From: Propionicimonas sp.
GTDB lineage: Bacteria > Actinomycetota > Actinomycetes > Propionibacteriales > Propionibacteriaceae
DNA: 42,912 nucleotides
Assembly: GCA_030158185.1 (NCBI GenBank)
Contig: JAOATP010000003.1
Location: 1 to 42,912, forward strand
Direction of reading: 5' to 3'
This document shows, one piece after another, positions 26,429-35,358 of the stretch (position 1 is the stretch's first letter; the number at the start of each line of letters is the position of its first letter). Made by a program: the position numbers and the translations under genes. The notes below the pieces were generated by a model. It was given only the letters and a program-made list of their open reading frames with translations, did no database searches and had not been told where the DNA came from.

Positions 26429-28285
26429 TCAGGGCTCGATGGGCAATGTGGGCGACTTGGTCTTCGACGGGGTGACGCCGTACCGGGGCAGCGCCAGCGA
26501 CATGATGTCCTGGAAAGCGGGCCCGGCAACCGAGGAGCCGGACGAACCGCGCTGCGGGTTGTCGACGACCACGTACACCAGCACCTGCGGGTCCTCGACC
26601 GGCGCGACACCGATGGTGGAGGTGACCAGGCCCTTGAAGCAGTTGCAGCCGGGGTCGAGCTTCTTCGACGTCCCGGTCTTCGCCCCGACGCGGTAGCCGT
26701 CGACGCTGAACGTGTGGGTCGCCGACTGCATCACCACAGCCTCCATCATCGAGACGATCTCCTTGGAGGTGCGCTCGGAGACGACGCGGCGCGGGGCGGC
26801 GACGGGCAGCTGCTCCTGCTTGCCGTCCGCCGTCGCGCGGGAAGCGATCAGCCGCGGCGCGTTGTAGACCCCGCCGTTGGCGATGGCGCCCACTGCTGCG
26901 GCCTCCTGGACGAGGGTGACGGCCAGGCCGCTGCCGCCGAAGGCGATGCCGTCGCGGGTGTAGTCGGGCATGTCCGCAGCCGGCAGGATGCCGCGGGACT
27001 CACCGGGCAGGCCGAGGCCGGTCCTGGCGCCGAGCCCGAAGGCCACCAGGTAGTCGTGCAGCGACTGCTTGGTCATCTTGCGGGACAGCTTGATCGTCCC
27101 GATGTTCGAGGACTTCGCGACGATGCCGCGGGCGAGGAGCTTGATCGTGCCGTGGTCCCAGGCGTCACTGACGTAGTTGTCGCCCGACTTGATCCTGCCG
27201 GGGATCTCGACGACGTCGGTGGCCTTCACGAGGCCCTGGTCCATCATGGCCGCGAAGGTGAGGACCTTCTGGACGCTTCCTGGCGTGTAGGGATCGGTGA
27301 TCGCGCGGAGGCGCAGTGAGTCCTTGTCCGCCTTGCCCACGTCTGTCGGGTCGAAGGTGGGCACGTTGGCGAGGGCGAGGATCTCACCGGTCTTCACGTT
27401 GGTGACGATGGCCATCCCTGCGTCGGCCTTGGTCTGGCGGACGCGTTCGGCGAGGATCTGCTCCACCTGCCACTGCAGTCCGGCATCGAGGGTCAGCTGG
27501 TAGCCGAGGCCGTTCTGTGCGGGGATCAGAACGCTGGTGCCGAGCGGGATCTTGCCGTTCGGGGAGTTCTCGAACACCTCCTTGCCGGCCTTGCCTGCAA
27601 GGGTGGCGTTGAGGGCGTACTCGAGGCCGCCTGCGCCTGCGCCGCTGTCGTTGATCCAGCCGAGCACGTTGGCCGCGAGGTTCTTGTTCGGCAGGACCCT
27701 TGTCGGGGCGCTCACCGGGGAGAGGCCGACGAGGTTGGCATCGCTCATCGCCTGCGCGAGCTCGCGATACGTCGCTGCCGGCACCTTGTCCGCGACCTGC
27801 CCTGCCTGCGAGCCCTTTCCCGTCGCGGTCAGTTTCGGCAGGTACGCGTCCGGCGTGCCGCCGAGGAAGCGGACCAGCAGGTCGGCGATGCGCGCAGGCG
27901 CCGTCGCTGCGACCTCCTTGTCCTTCGCCGTCATCTGGCCGTTCATACGGCCGTTCGTCGCGATCATCTTCGCGTTGACCATCACCTTGACGGTGTCGGC
28001 CGTCATCGCAAGCACCTCACCGTTGCGGTCGACGATCTCGCCGCGGAACGCCGGCAGGTCACGCGTGACGGTGATCTGGTCCGCAGCCTCCTGCGCGACG
28101 GTGGTCGCGTCGATGGCCTGCACCTGCACGGCGCGCCCTGCAGCGAGGGAGAACACCACGGCGACAACGATCAGCAGCGCGCGGACGCGACGGACCGAGC
28201 GGGCAAGGGGCATCCGGATGCGCCGGCGCTTGCGGGCCGGAGCCTTGCGGGCAGGGTCGAAGAACCGGTCGAGCGGACGGCTCAT
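26429..28285 (-). CDS. ftsI: division-specific transpeptidase FtsI (class B PBP3)
   Basis: A 618-residue class B penicillin-binding protein that cross-links septal peptidoglycan with FtsW. It has a basic cytoplasmic tail (KAPARKRRRIRMPLARSVRR) and one membrane anchor (about 34-55), a pedestal/dimerisation domain, then the transpeptidase domain. The active-site triad is complete: SxxK with nucleophile Ser337 (PGSVQK), SxN at Ser392-Asn394 (KSSNIG) and KTG at 536-538 (GAKTGTS). A CNC pair (PGCNC) after the KTG motif is unusual and extracytoplasmic. ATG overlaps the ftsL stop (ATGA). Confidence 0.97.
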   Translation of the reverse strand: MSRPLDRFFDPARKAPARKRRRIRMPLARSVRRVRALLIVVAVVFSLAAGRAVQVQAIDATTVAQEAADQITVTRDLPAFRGEIVDRNGEVLAMTADTVKVMVNAKMIATNGRMNGQMTAKDKEVAATAPARIADLLVRFLGGTPDAYLPKLTATGKGSQAGQVADKVPAATYRELAQAMSDANLVGLSPVSAPTRVLPNKNLAANVLGWINDSGAGAGGLEYALNATLAGKAGKEVFENSPNGKIPLGTSVLIPAQNGLGYQLTLDAGLQWQVEQILAERVRQTKADAGMAIVTNVKTGEILALANVPTFDPTDVGKADKDSLRLRAITDPYTPGSVQKVLTFAAMMDQGLVKATDVVEIPGRIKSGDNYVSDAWDHGTIKLLARGIVAKSSNIGTIKLSRKMTKQSLHDYLVAFGLGARTGLGLPGESRGILPAADMPDYTRDGIAFGGSGLAVTLVQEAAAVGAIANGGVYNAPRLIASRATADGKQEQLPVAAPRRVVSERTSKEIVSMMEAVVMQSATHTFSVDGYRVGAKTGTSKKLDPGCNCFKGLVTSTIGVAPVEDPQVLVYVVVDNPQRGSSGSSVAGPAFQDIMSLALPRYGVTPSKTKSPTLPIEP

Positions 28286-28893
28286 GGACGGCCACCCTTC
28301 CTGGCCTTCGCGGCAGCGGCCTCGGCGTCGGCCTTGAACTTCGCCTCGGCCTCCGCCTTCGCCTTCGCCTCTGCCTTGGCCTTCGCCTTGGCCCTGGCTT
28401 CTGCACGCGCAGCCTTCGCCTTCGCCTTGCGCTCCGCCTCGGCCCTGTCGAGCGCGCGCACCTGGGCAGCAGCCTGCTCAGGGGTCAGGTAGCGGACGGT
28501 CGGCACCTCGCCGCCGAACACGACCCGTGGCTCACCGATCACGCCGCCGTCGGTGATCCGTATCTGGGCGCCGTACGGGTTGGGCCGCATGCCCAGGTGC
28601 TGGGCCGCGACGGAGAGGTTCTGGATGGAGCGGGCTGTGGCGATCTGGTCCTGCAGCGCCGACAGCCGGATGGCGAGGGTGTTCGCAGAACGCTGGGCGC
28701 GCTGCACGCCGAACGTCTGTTCCTGGAGGGCTGTGGTCAGCACCAGCAGCCCCACCATGCCGAGGGCGAGGACGACGGCGACCACCATCACGAACGGGAC
28801 GGTCGCCAAGCGCCGCCGCGTGCCCGGAACCGGCCGCAATTGCGGTCGCTGGATCGTCTGCCTGTCTGGGCGGGGGTCCCACAGGGCTGTCAT
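28282..28893 (-). CDS. ftsL: FtsL-like septum protein with Lys/Ala-rich tail
   Basis: A 203-residue bitopic protein at the ftsL position between rsmH and ftsI. A basic Pro/Arg-rich cytoplasmic N-terminus leads to a membrane helix (about 31-54), then a short coiled coil of septum-protein type (LSALQDQIATARSIQNLSVA, then AQHLGM). FtsL is part of the FtsQ-FtsL-FtsB-like complex that activates FtsWI. The odd part is residues 150-200, almost only Ala, Lys, Glu and Arg (for example KAKAKAARAEARAKAKAKAE), which should form a long charged helix outside the membrane. Identification rests on position and topology more than on sequence. Confidence 0.88.
   Translation of the reverse strand: MTALWDPRPDRQTIQRPQLRPVPGTRRRLATVPFVMVVAVVLALGMVGLLVLTTALQEQTFGVQRAQRSANTLAIRLSALQDQIATARSIQNLSVAAQHLGMRPNPYGAQIRITDGGVIGEPRVVFGGEVPTVRYLTPEQAAAQVRALDRAEAERKAKAKAARAEARAKAKAKAEAKAKAEAEAKFKADAEAAAAKARKGGRP
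28294..28446 (-). repeat. low-complexity GCC/AAG repeat tract inside ftsL
   Basis: This stretch is built of irregular hexamer-like units (GCCAAG, GCCGAG, GCGAAG on the minus strand) encoding the Ala-Lys-Glu tail. Imperfect repeats of this kind can gain or lose units by slippage in steps that keep the frame. Confidence 0.8.
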
Positions 28894-29864
28894 CTGGATT
28901 CCTCCTGGTTGCGGGCGATGGCGCGCAAACGCGCCGAGGCAGCCCTCGGATTCGCCTCGACCTCAGCGGCGTCGGGCCTCTCGGCGCCGCGGGTGAGGAG
29001 GCTGAACTGCGCCTGGTAGCCGGCCGGCACCGCCGGCACGCCCACGGGGACGTGGTCTGTGGAAGCAGTCGCGAACGCACGCTTCACCATGCGGTCCTCG
29101 CCGGAGTGGTAGGCGAGCACGGCCAGCCGTCCGCCCCTCGCCAGCGCAGCCAGCGCTGCGGGGAGCACGCCGGCAAGGGACTCGAGTTCCGCGTTGACGA
29201 CGATCCGCAGCGCCTGGAACGTGCGCTTCGCCGGATGTCCGCCGGTGTGGCGGGCCGCTGCGGGGATGGCGTCGGCGATCACGGAGACAAGTCGGGCAGA
29301 GCTCGTGAACGGTTCCTGCTCGCGGGCCGCGACGATGCGCCGTGCGATGCGGTCGGCGAACCGCTCCTCGCCATGGATGCGCAAGGCCCTCGAGATGTCG
29401 ATGGCCGGCCAGGTGTTGACGATGGCCTGCGCGGTGAGCTCGGAGTCGGGGTCCATCCGCATGTCCAGCGGGGCGTCAACCGAGTAGGCGAAACCGCGCT
29501 CGCGCCGGTCGATCTGCAGCGAGGAGAGCCCGAGATCGAGGCAGATGCCCTGCACCTTGCGAAGACCCGCTTCCTCGAGGACCTCCGGCAATTCGTGGTA
29601 GACGGCCCGGTACAGCCGCACGCGGTCCCCGAACCGGGCGAGGCGCGCACCGGCGACGTCGAGTGCTGCCGGGTCGCGGTCGATGCCGATCAGCCTGGCC
29701 TGCGGGCAGGCGTCGAGGATGAGGCCGGCATGCCCGCCGAGGCCGAGGGTGCCGTCGACGTAGGTGGCGCCGGGCTGGTTGAGCGCAGGGGCCAGCAGTT
29801 CGACGATGCGCGCGGCCAGCACCGGCACGTGGGTGTCGGTTGCCCCGTCGCCCGCTTCGACCAT
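28890..29864 (-). CDS. rsmH: 16S rRNA (cytosine(1402)-N(4))-methyltransferase
   Basis: A 324-residue SAM-dependent methyltransferase modifying C1402 of 16S rRNA. The SAM site is DGTLGLGGHAGLILDACP, with LIGIDRDPAALDVA, CLDLGLSSLQIDRRERGFAY and DMRMDP following. HPAKRTFQALRIVVNAELE and VLAYHSGEDRMVKRAF are also diagnostic. The open frame extends to 30092 but the ATG at 29864, with AGGG upstream, starts at the conserved HVPVLAARIVELL region. It overlaps ftsL by 4 bp (ATGA). Confidence 0.96.
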   Translation of the reverse strand: MVEAGDGATDTHVPVLAARIVELLAPALNQPGATYVDGTLGLGGHAGLILDACPQARLIGIDRDPAALDVAGARLARFGDRVRLYRAVYHELPEVLEEAGLRKVQGICLDLGLSSLQIDRRERGFAYSVDAPLDMRMDPDSELTAQAIVNTWPAIDISRALRIHGEERFADRIARRIVAAREQEPFTSSARLVSVIADAIPAAARHTGGHPAKRTFQALRIVVNAELESLAGVLPAALAALARGGRLAVLAYHSGEDRMVKRAFATASTDHVPVGVPAVPAGYQAQFSLLTRGAERPDAAEVEANPRAASARLRAIARNQEESR

Positions 29865-29979
29865 GCTCGACCCTGTCTGCTTCGGTTCCGCTTCGTGCGC
29901 CGTGGTTCCAAGCCGCGTGCCGCCGGTACCTGGCGCCGGGGAAGGTGAGCCAGGGAGCCGGACGAGCGCGGATTGGAGC

Positions 29980-30000
29980 CGCACCGCACGATCCGGTGCG
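29980..30000 (-). other. hairpin in the mraZ-rsmH spacer
   Basis: A 7-bp perfect stem (GCACCG core, 7-nt loop) lies immediately downstream of the mraZ stop at 30010 and inside the 145-bp spacer before rsmH. It has no U-tract. It may be a weak attenuator or simply GC-rich chance pairing. Nothing else is recognised in the spacer. Confidence 0.3.
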
Positions 30001-30009
30001 AGCGGTGGG

Positions 30010-30438
30010 TCAGCCCACCGCCGGTGCTCCTTCGTCCAAGGCCGCAAAGGCCTCCTCCTGCGCTGCCGAGTACTCCGCCCAGTTCGCCGCATCCCACACC
30101 TCGAGGCGGTTGAAGGCCCCGATCACGACGATCTCTTTCGACAGGCCCGCGTAGGCCCGCAGCGGTACCGGGACGGTGACCCGTCCCTGGGTGTCCGGCA
30201 GTTCGTCCGAGGCGCCCGAGGACACCATGCGCTGGTAGTCCCGCACCCCACGGACTGTGGAGGGCCCGGCCGCAGCGTTCGCGACGTCGGCCAGGAAGGC
30301 CTCGGTCGGCCAGATCGCCAGACAGCGATCCTGCGCCCGGGTGATGACAAGGCCCGATGCCAGCTGCTCACGGAATTTCGCAGGCAGGAAGAACCGTCCC
30401 TTGTCGTCGAGCTTGGGGGTGTAGGTGCCAAGGAACAT
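30010..30438 (-). CDS. mraZ: transcriptional regulator MraZ
   Basis: A 142-residue protein of two tandem AbrB-like beta-barrel half-domains: MFLGTYTPKLDDKGRFFLPA and, in the second half, SDELPDTQGRVTVPVPLRAY. MraZ forms a ring and binds short repeats in its own promoter to control the dcw cluster. The start at 30438 is fixed by GGGGAG upstream and by the family N-terminus; the longer frame (to 30528) would translate through the operator repeats. It is the first gene of the cluster. Confidence 0.97.
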   Translation of the reverse strand: MFLGTYTPKLDDKGRFFLPAKFREQLASGLVITRAQDRCLAIWPTEAFLADVANAAAGPSTVRGVRDYQRMVSSGASDELPDTQGRVTVPVPLRAYAGLSKEIVVIGAFNRLEVWDAANWAEYSAAQEEAFAALDEGAPAVG

Positions 30439-30460
30439 GCCCCACTCCCCTTCTGATCGG

Positions 30461-30500
30461 CTCCACTTTGCGCCACCATACTCCACTTTCCTCCACTGAA
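30461..30500 (-). promoter_or_regulatory. MraZ operator: four 10-bp-phased boxes
   Basis: On the minus strand four units occur exactly every 10 bp: AGTGGAGGAA, AGTGGAGTAT, GGTGGCGCAA, AGTGGAGCCG. The core GTGG and the AAAGTGG context match the type of site known for MraZ. The array ends 22 bp before the mraZ start. I could not identify a convincing -35/-10 pair upstream of it. Confidence 0.75.
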
Positions 30501-30549
30501 CAGCCCCTTTTATCCGCATTCGCCCCATCGGAGTACACCCAATCCGGGG

Positions 30550-30577
30550 ACCCGGTACCGGGTGCCACCTAAGGTGG
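30550..30577. promoter_or_regulatory. paired palindromes between mraZ and moxR
   Basis: ACCCGGTACCGGGT (30550-30563) is a perfect 14-bp palindrome. One base later CCACCT-A-AGGTGG (30565-30577) is a perfect 6-bp inverted repeat around one base. A possible moxR -10 (TAAGGT, 30570-30575) lies inside the second one. A regulator site is likely but unassigned. Confidence 0.5.
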
Positions 30578-30598
30578 AGCCCGCAGGAGGGAGGCGAC

Positions 30599-31567
<969 letters not shown>

Positions 31568-31568
31568 G

Positions 31569-32783
31569 ATGAGGACCGGCACCGGGCTGACAGCCCGCGG
31601 CTGGACGATCCTCGGCACCGGGGTCGCCTGGTGCGTCGTCGCCTGGTTCGTCGGCCAGCGCGACCTCTGGTGGCCGGGCCTCTTCCTCGTCCTCCTTCCG
31701 CTCGGCAGCCTCGTACTGCTCCTGCCGGGAGCGCACCGGGTGCGGGTCAGCCGCCGGCTCGACCCGCCGCGGGTCCCTGCAGGCCAGGTGGTCCGGGTCG
31801 ACCTGCTGATCGACCCGCAGACGGTCAGCGTCGCCGGACCGGTCCGCGCGCGCGACCGGCTCGGACCCGGCCTCGGCGAGCCGCGCTGGCACGACACCCC
31901 CACCCGCCTGGGCCGCTGGCAGCAGCGCTTCAGCTACGAGCTGCGTCCGGCCTGGCGCGGGCGGCACAAGGTGGGGCCGGCCGAGCGCAGCGTCGCGGAC
32001 GGGCTCGGGCTCGCGATCACCCGCACGGTGGTTCCGGGAACGACGGAACTTCTGGTCACGCCGGCCGTCGAACCGCTGCCGAACCTGCGTGGGGCCTCCG
32101 GGCTGGGGGTGGCGACGGACACCTCCCTGCTGCGCACCGGGCACGGCTCCGCAGACGACGTGCTCATCCGCGAGTACCAGCACGGGGACGACGTCCGCCG
32201 GGTGCACTGGCGCTCGACGGCCCGCACCGGCACGCTGATGGTGCGGCGCGAGGAGCGGTCGTGGGACCCCAGTGCCACCGTCCTGATCGACAACCGGGCC
32301 TCCGCCTACTCCCGCCGCACGCCCGACGACCGGCTGGAGTGGGTGGTCTCCGCCGCGGCGTCGATCGCCATCCACCTGCTCGCCGACGGCTTCGACATCA
32401 ACGTCGTCGAGGCTGACGGCACCGTGCTCAGCCCGCACCGGGCGATGTCTGGTCGCGAGTCCATGGTGCTCGAGCAGCTGGCCGACCTGAAGACCAGCAC
32501 GGTGCCGACGCTGGGCGAGGCCTTCGCCGCCAGCGCCCGGGGCGCAGAGGGACAGCTGCTGATCGCTATCCTCGGGCGCGTCGACGAGGGTGACGCCGCT
32601 GCCTTCACCCGGGCCCGCCGCCAGGGACGGTCCTGCTGGGCACTGGTGGCGGGGGCGACGCCCCAGCTCGGCCTCAGCGGCGCAGAGCTGGTTCGCGCAA
32701 CGGGCTGGCGGTGCGCCATCGGCGGCCCGGGCGTGCCCGTCGCCGAAGCCTGGCGGGCGTTCAACGGTGGTGACAACCGATGA
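31569..32783 (+). CDS. DUF58 domain protein (MoxR partner)
   Basis: A 404-residue protein with two N-terminal membrane helices (about 10-28 and 34-53) and a soluble region ending in the DUF58 signature VLIREYQHGDDVRRVHWRST followed by ARTGTLMVRREE. The C-terminal part resembles a von Willebrand A-like fold (VLIDNRAS near its start). DUF58 proteins are the usual client or adaptor of MoxR ATPases; the precise role is unknown. Starts 1 bp after the moxR stop and overlaps tgpA by 4 bp. Confidence 0.88.
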   Translation: MRTGTGLTARGWTILGTGVAWCVVAWFVGQRDLWWPGLFLVLLPLGSLVLLLPGAHRVRVSRRLDPPRVPAGQVVRVDLLIDPQTVSVAGPVRARDRLGPGLGEPRWHDTPTRLGRWQQRFSYELRPAWRGRHKVGPAERSVADGLGLAITRTVVPGTTELLVTPAVEPLPNLRGASGLGVATDTSLLRTGHGSADDVLIREYQHGDDVRRVHWRSTARTGTLMVRREERSWDPSATVLIDNRASAYSRRTPDDRLEWVVSAAASIAIHLLADGFDINVVEADGTVLSPHRAMSGRESMVLEQLADLKTSTVPTLGEAFAASARGAEGQLLIAILGRVDEGDAAAFTRARRQGRSCWALVAGATPQLGLSGAELVRATGWRCAIGGPGVPVAEAWRAFNGGDNR

Positions 32784-34909
32784 ACGGCACCGAACGCATC
32801 AGCATCGCAGGCCTCGCAGCAACGCTCGCAGCAGGGGTGCCGATGTTCACGGTGACCCAGGACCGCAGCTACCTGTTCCTCGGTCTTGCGCTGATGGCCG
32901 CCAGCGTCGCCATCGGCGCGGTCATCCGTCGCGTCGGCGGAGGGGAGATCACAACGCGGCTCGCGCAGGTCCTGCCCGTGCTGTTGCTGCCCTGGCTGGT
33001 GCCTGCGCTGCGCAACCCGTGGAAGCTGGCCGGCGAGACGATCGACTTCGTGCAGCAGGCCTTCGCCCCGATGCCGTACCAGGAGGGCTTCGCCGTGTTC
33101 ACCGCGACGATGCTCTGGGTGGTCTTCCTCGTCGTGGAGACCCTGACGAACGGGCTGCGGTCGCCCGGCTGGACGTTCCCCGTCCTCGTGATGCCGTACG
33201 CGGTCTGCGCCCTGGCGATCTACACGGAGACGAACCCGTTCCTCTTCGCCTTCCCCGCCATCGGGTTCATCGCCGTGCTCGCGACCAGCGTCCGCAATGA
33301 CGCCCTTGCAGCACTCCCGGAGGCACAGGCGAACCTGCCCCACTGGCGCACCGGCGTCACCCGGGCCGCAGCGACGGCGGGCGGGCTCGCGCTGGTCGCC
33401 AGCGTGCTGCTGTCCGTGCCGATCGCGGAACGCTCGGCCAACGCAGCCAACCCTTCCGGCTCCGGCGCCGTCCTGCTGGGCGACCCGAGCCTCGACCTGA
33501 TCCGCAACGTGACAGCTGCCGCCGACCAGAAGGTGATCAGCTACACCACGACCGACTCCGGTGGGCAGTACCTGCGGCTTGCGGCACTGCCCGCCTTCGA
33601 CGACAGGGGCTTCCACCTCACACGCACGGAACTAATCCAGCTCCCCCTGCGCGACAACCCGCCGCGGGTGGTGGGCGCAACGTCGGTGAACACCTCGGTG
33701 AAGGTCGACAACCTCGCCAGCGAGTACCTGCCGATGCCCTGGGTGCCGACCCGGGCCGAGCTTGCGGACAACTGGCGCTACGACCCCGCGACGATGGCCG
33801 TTGTCGCCATCGGGGACAACCGCCGCGGGGCATCAAGGAACCTCGAGTACACGGTGACCAGCCAGCGCGTGCCCGACGTCGAGAACTGGCTGCCCGCCGT
33901 GGCCGATGCGGGAGGCGCCAACGACAACGGGATGACCCTCGACCTGCCGGACGAGATCTCCCCCGCCATCCGCCAGCTCGCGGAGCAGGTCACTGCTGGC
34001 TCCAGCACCACGGGAGCCAAGGCGCTCGCGCTGCGCGACTTCCTGCGCTCCGACGCCTTCACCTACAGCACGACGGTCACGCCGGGCACGACCCTGCAGA
34101 CCCTCGACGACTTCCTGCTCGGCAGCCGGCTGGGCTACTGCGAGCAGTACGCGGGCGGCATGGCTGTGATGGCCCGCATGGTCGGCATCCCCTCCCGGGT
34201 GGTGATCGGCTTCCTTCCCGGCAAGAAGGTGACACAGCACTGGGAGATCACCACACGGAACATGCACGCCTGGACCGAGCTCTACTTCGGCGACGACATC
34301 GGCTGGGTGCTGATGGACGCGACGCCGCCCGCGGCTGTCGGCGGCCCGACGCCGTCGGTCAGCGCCACCGCGCGGCCCAGCTCCGCCAGCGCGGAGCCCA
34401 CCGTGAGGCAGCCGACGGCTGCGCCCGTCGAAGCGCCGCCGGTCCCGCTGAACCCGACGAGCGTCGAGACGCCGGCGTGGATCCTGCCCAGCGTCGCCGG
34501 AGGCCTTGCCGGCCTGCTCCTGGTGGGCGCCGGCCCGTTGCTCCTGAGGCGTGGCCTCCGCTGGCGGCGCCTGGCGATCCGGCCGGACCAGCAGCGGATG
34601 GTGGAGGACGCCTGGGCAGAGGTGCGGGCGGTTGCCGTCGACCGCGGGGCGGACTGGCCGAAGGGGTCGACCCGGCAGGTCGCGGCAGCCCTCGCTCCGG
34701 AACTGGACGAGCGCGCAGCCCGGCAGCTGACCGACCTCGCCGTGCTCGTCGAGCGGTCGCGCTACTCCGGTGAGGAGGTGCCGGCCGGCGAACTCGCCAT
34801 GGCTGTCGGCATCGTCACCGGGGCATTCGAAAGGCGGTGGGAGAGGCCCACCGCCTGGGTGCGGCGCTGGTGGCCGCGGTCATTGTGGCCTCAGAGGCCG
34901 TCGTCCTGA
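32780..34909 (+). CDS. TgpA-type transglutaminase-like membrane protein
   Basis: A 709-residue protein with an N-terminal block of about six membrane helices (DUF3488 type), a large extracytoplasmic transglutaminase core, a Pro/Thr/Ser-rich linker, another membrane helix (about 568-590) and a C-terminal DUF4129-like cytoplasmic tail. The catalytic triad is Cys454 (LGYCEQYAGG), His496 (NMHAWTE) and Asp513 (LMDATP). The Pseudomonas homologue TgpA is essential and periplasmic; the substrate is unknown, though a wall-related role fits the neighbourhood. The last 19 bp overlap the convergent DUF3040 gene. Confidence 0.9.
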   Translation: MNGTERISIAGLAATLAAGVPMFTVTQDRSYLFLGLALMAASVAIGAVIRRVGGGEITTRLAQVLPVLLLPWLVPALRNPWKLAGETIDFVQQAFAPMPYQEGFAVFTATMLWVVFLVVETLTNGLRSPGWTFPVLVMPYAVCALAIYTETNPFLFAFPAIGFIAVLATSVRNDALAALPEAQANLPHWRTGVTRAAATAGGLALVASVLLSVPIAERSANAANPSGSGAVLLGDPSLDLIRNVTAAADQKVISYTTTDSGGQYLRLAALPAFDDRGFHLTRTELIQLPLRDNPPRVVGATSVNTSVKVDNLASEYLPMPWVPTRAELADNWRYDPATMAVVAIGDNRRGASRNLEYTVTSQRVPDVENWLPAVADAGGANDNGMTLDLPDEISPAIRQLAEQVTAGSSTTGAKALALRDFLRSDAFTYSTTVTPGTTLQTLDDFLLGSRLGYCEQYAGGMAVMARMVGIPSRVVIGFLPGKKVTQHWEITTRNMHAWTELYFGDDIGWVLMDATPPAAVGGPTPSVSATARPSSASAEPTVRQPTAAPVEAPPVPLNPTSVETPAWILPSVAGGLAGLLLVGAGPLLLRRGLRWRRLAIRPDQQRMVEDAWAEVRAVAVDRGADWPKGSTRQVAAALAPELDERAARQLTDLAVLVERSRYSGEEVPAGELAMAVGIVTGAFERRWERPTAWVRRWWPRSLWPQRPSS

Positions 34910-35265
34910 CGCCTGCGCCACCGGTCCTCCATGCGGCCCATGAAGTCGCGCTCCGGGCCACCTGAGGACCGTCCGCCGTTCGCCTGGCCGTCCCCGGCGA
35001 GACCGGACTGCTGCCAGGCGCTGACGCCGACGACCGTTGCAGCGAGCATGATCACGAACCCGATGACGCTGACGGCCGGGTGCACCTGCATACCGGCGAT
35101 CAGGCACGTGATGCCTGCGATGAAGCCGATCCCCGCGAGGACCGCGCGGCGTCGGTGCCAGCGTCGGGTCGTGCCGCGAAGGGTGTTGGCGAGCTTCGGA
35201 TCCTCGGCCGCGAGGGCGGCTTCCATCTGCTCGAGGAGCCGCTGCTCGTCCTCAGAGAGCGCCAT
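34891..35265 (-). CDS. DUF3040 membrane protein
   Basis: A 124-residue protein with the DUF3040 opening MALSEDEQRLLEQMEAALAA and EDPKLANTL, two predicted membrane helices (about 41-61 and 65-84) and a charged C-terminus ending in RMEDRWRRRQDDGL. The family is restricted to actinobacteria and of unknown function; it is often found near mraZ, as here. The start at 35265 is supported by GGGAGG. Its end overlaps tgpA. Confidence 0.88.
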   Translation of the reverse strand: MALSEDEQRLLEQMEAALAAEDPKLANTLRGTTRRWHRRRAVLAGIGFIAGITCLIAGMQVHPAVSVIGFVIMLAATVVGVSAWQQSGLAGDGQANGGRSSGGPERDFMGRMEDRWRRRQDDGL

Positions 35266-35305
35266 GGCCGCCTCCCGTTTCCCGTAGTGGCCGAAGAATA
35301 AGCCA

Positions 35306-35334
35306 AGTCTAGGCGCCCACACCGCATTACGGAA
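35306..35334 (-). promoter_or_regulatory. candidate DUF3040 promoter
   Basis: TTCCGT (35329-35334) and TAGACT (35306-35311) are 17 bp apart in the 93-bp spacer after dinB. The -35 box is weak. A leader of about 35 nt would result. Confidence 0.35.
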
Positions 35335-35358
35335 CCAGCGCGAATTGTCTCGATCGGG

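Noticed and set aside
24326-27319. A 997-codon plus-strand frame opposite murF, murE and ftsI
   Set aside because: It spans three genuine genes on the other strand, has shadow composition, and lacks a ribosome site or promoter.
29865-30092. N-terminal extension of RsmH by 76 residues
   Set aside because: It would overlap mraZ and is Arg/Pro-rich without family similarity; the ATG at 29864 starts at the conserved region.
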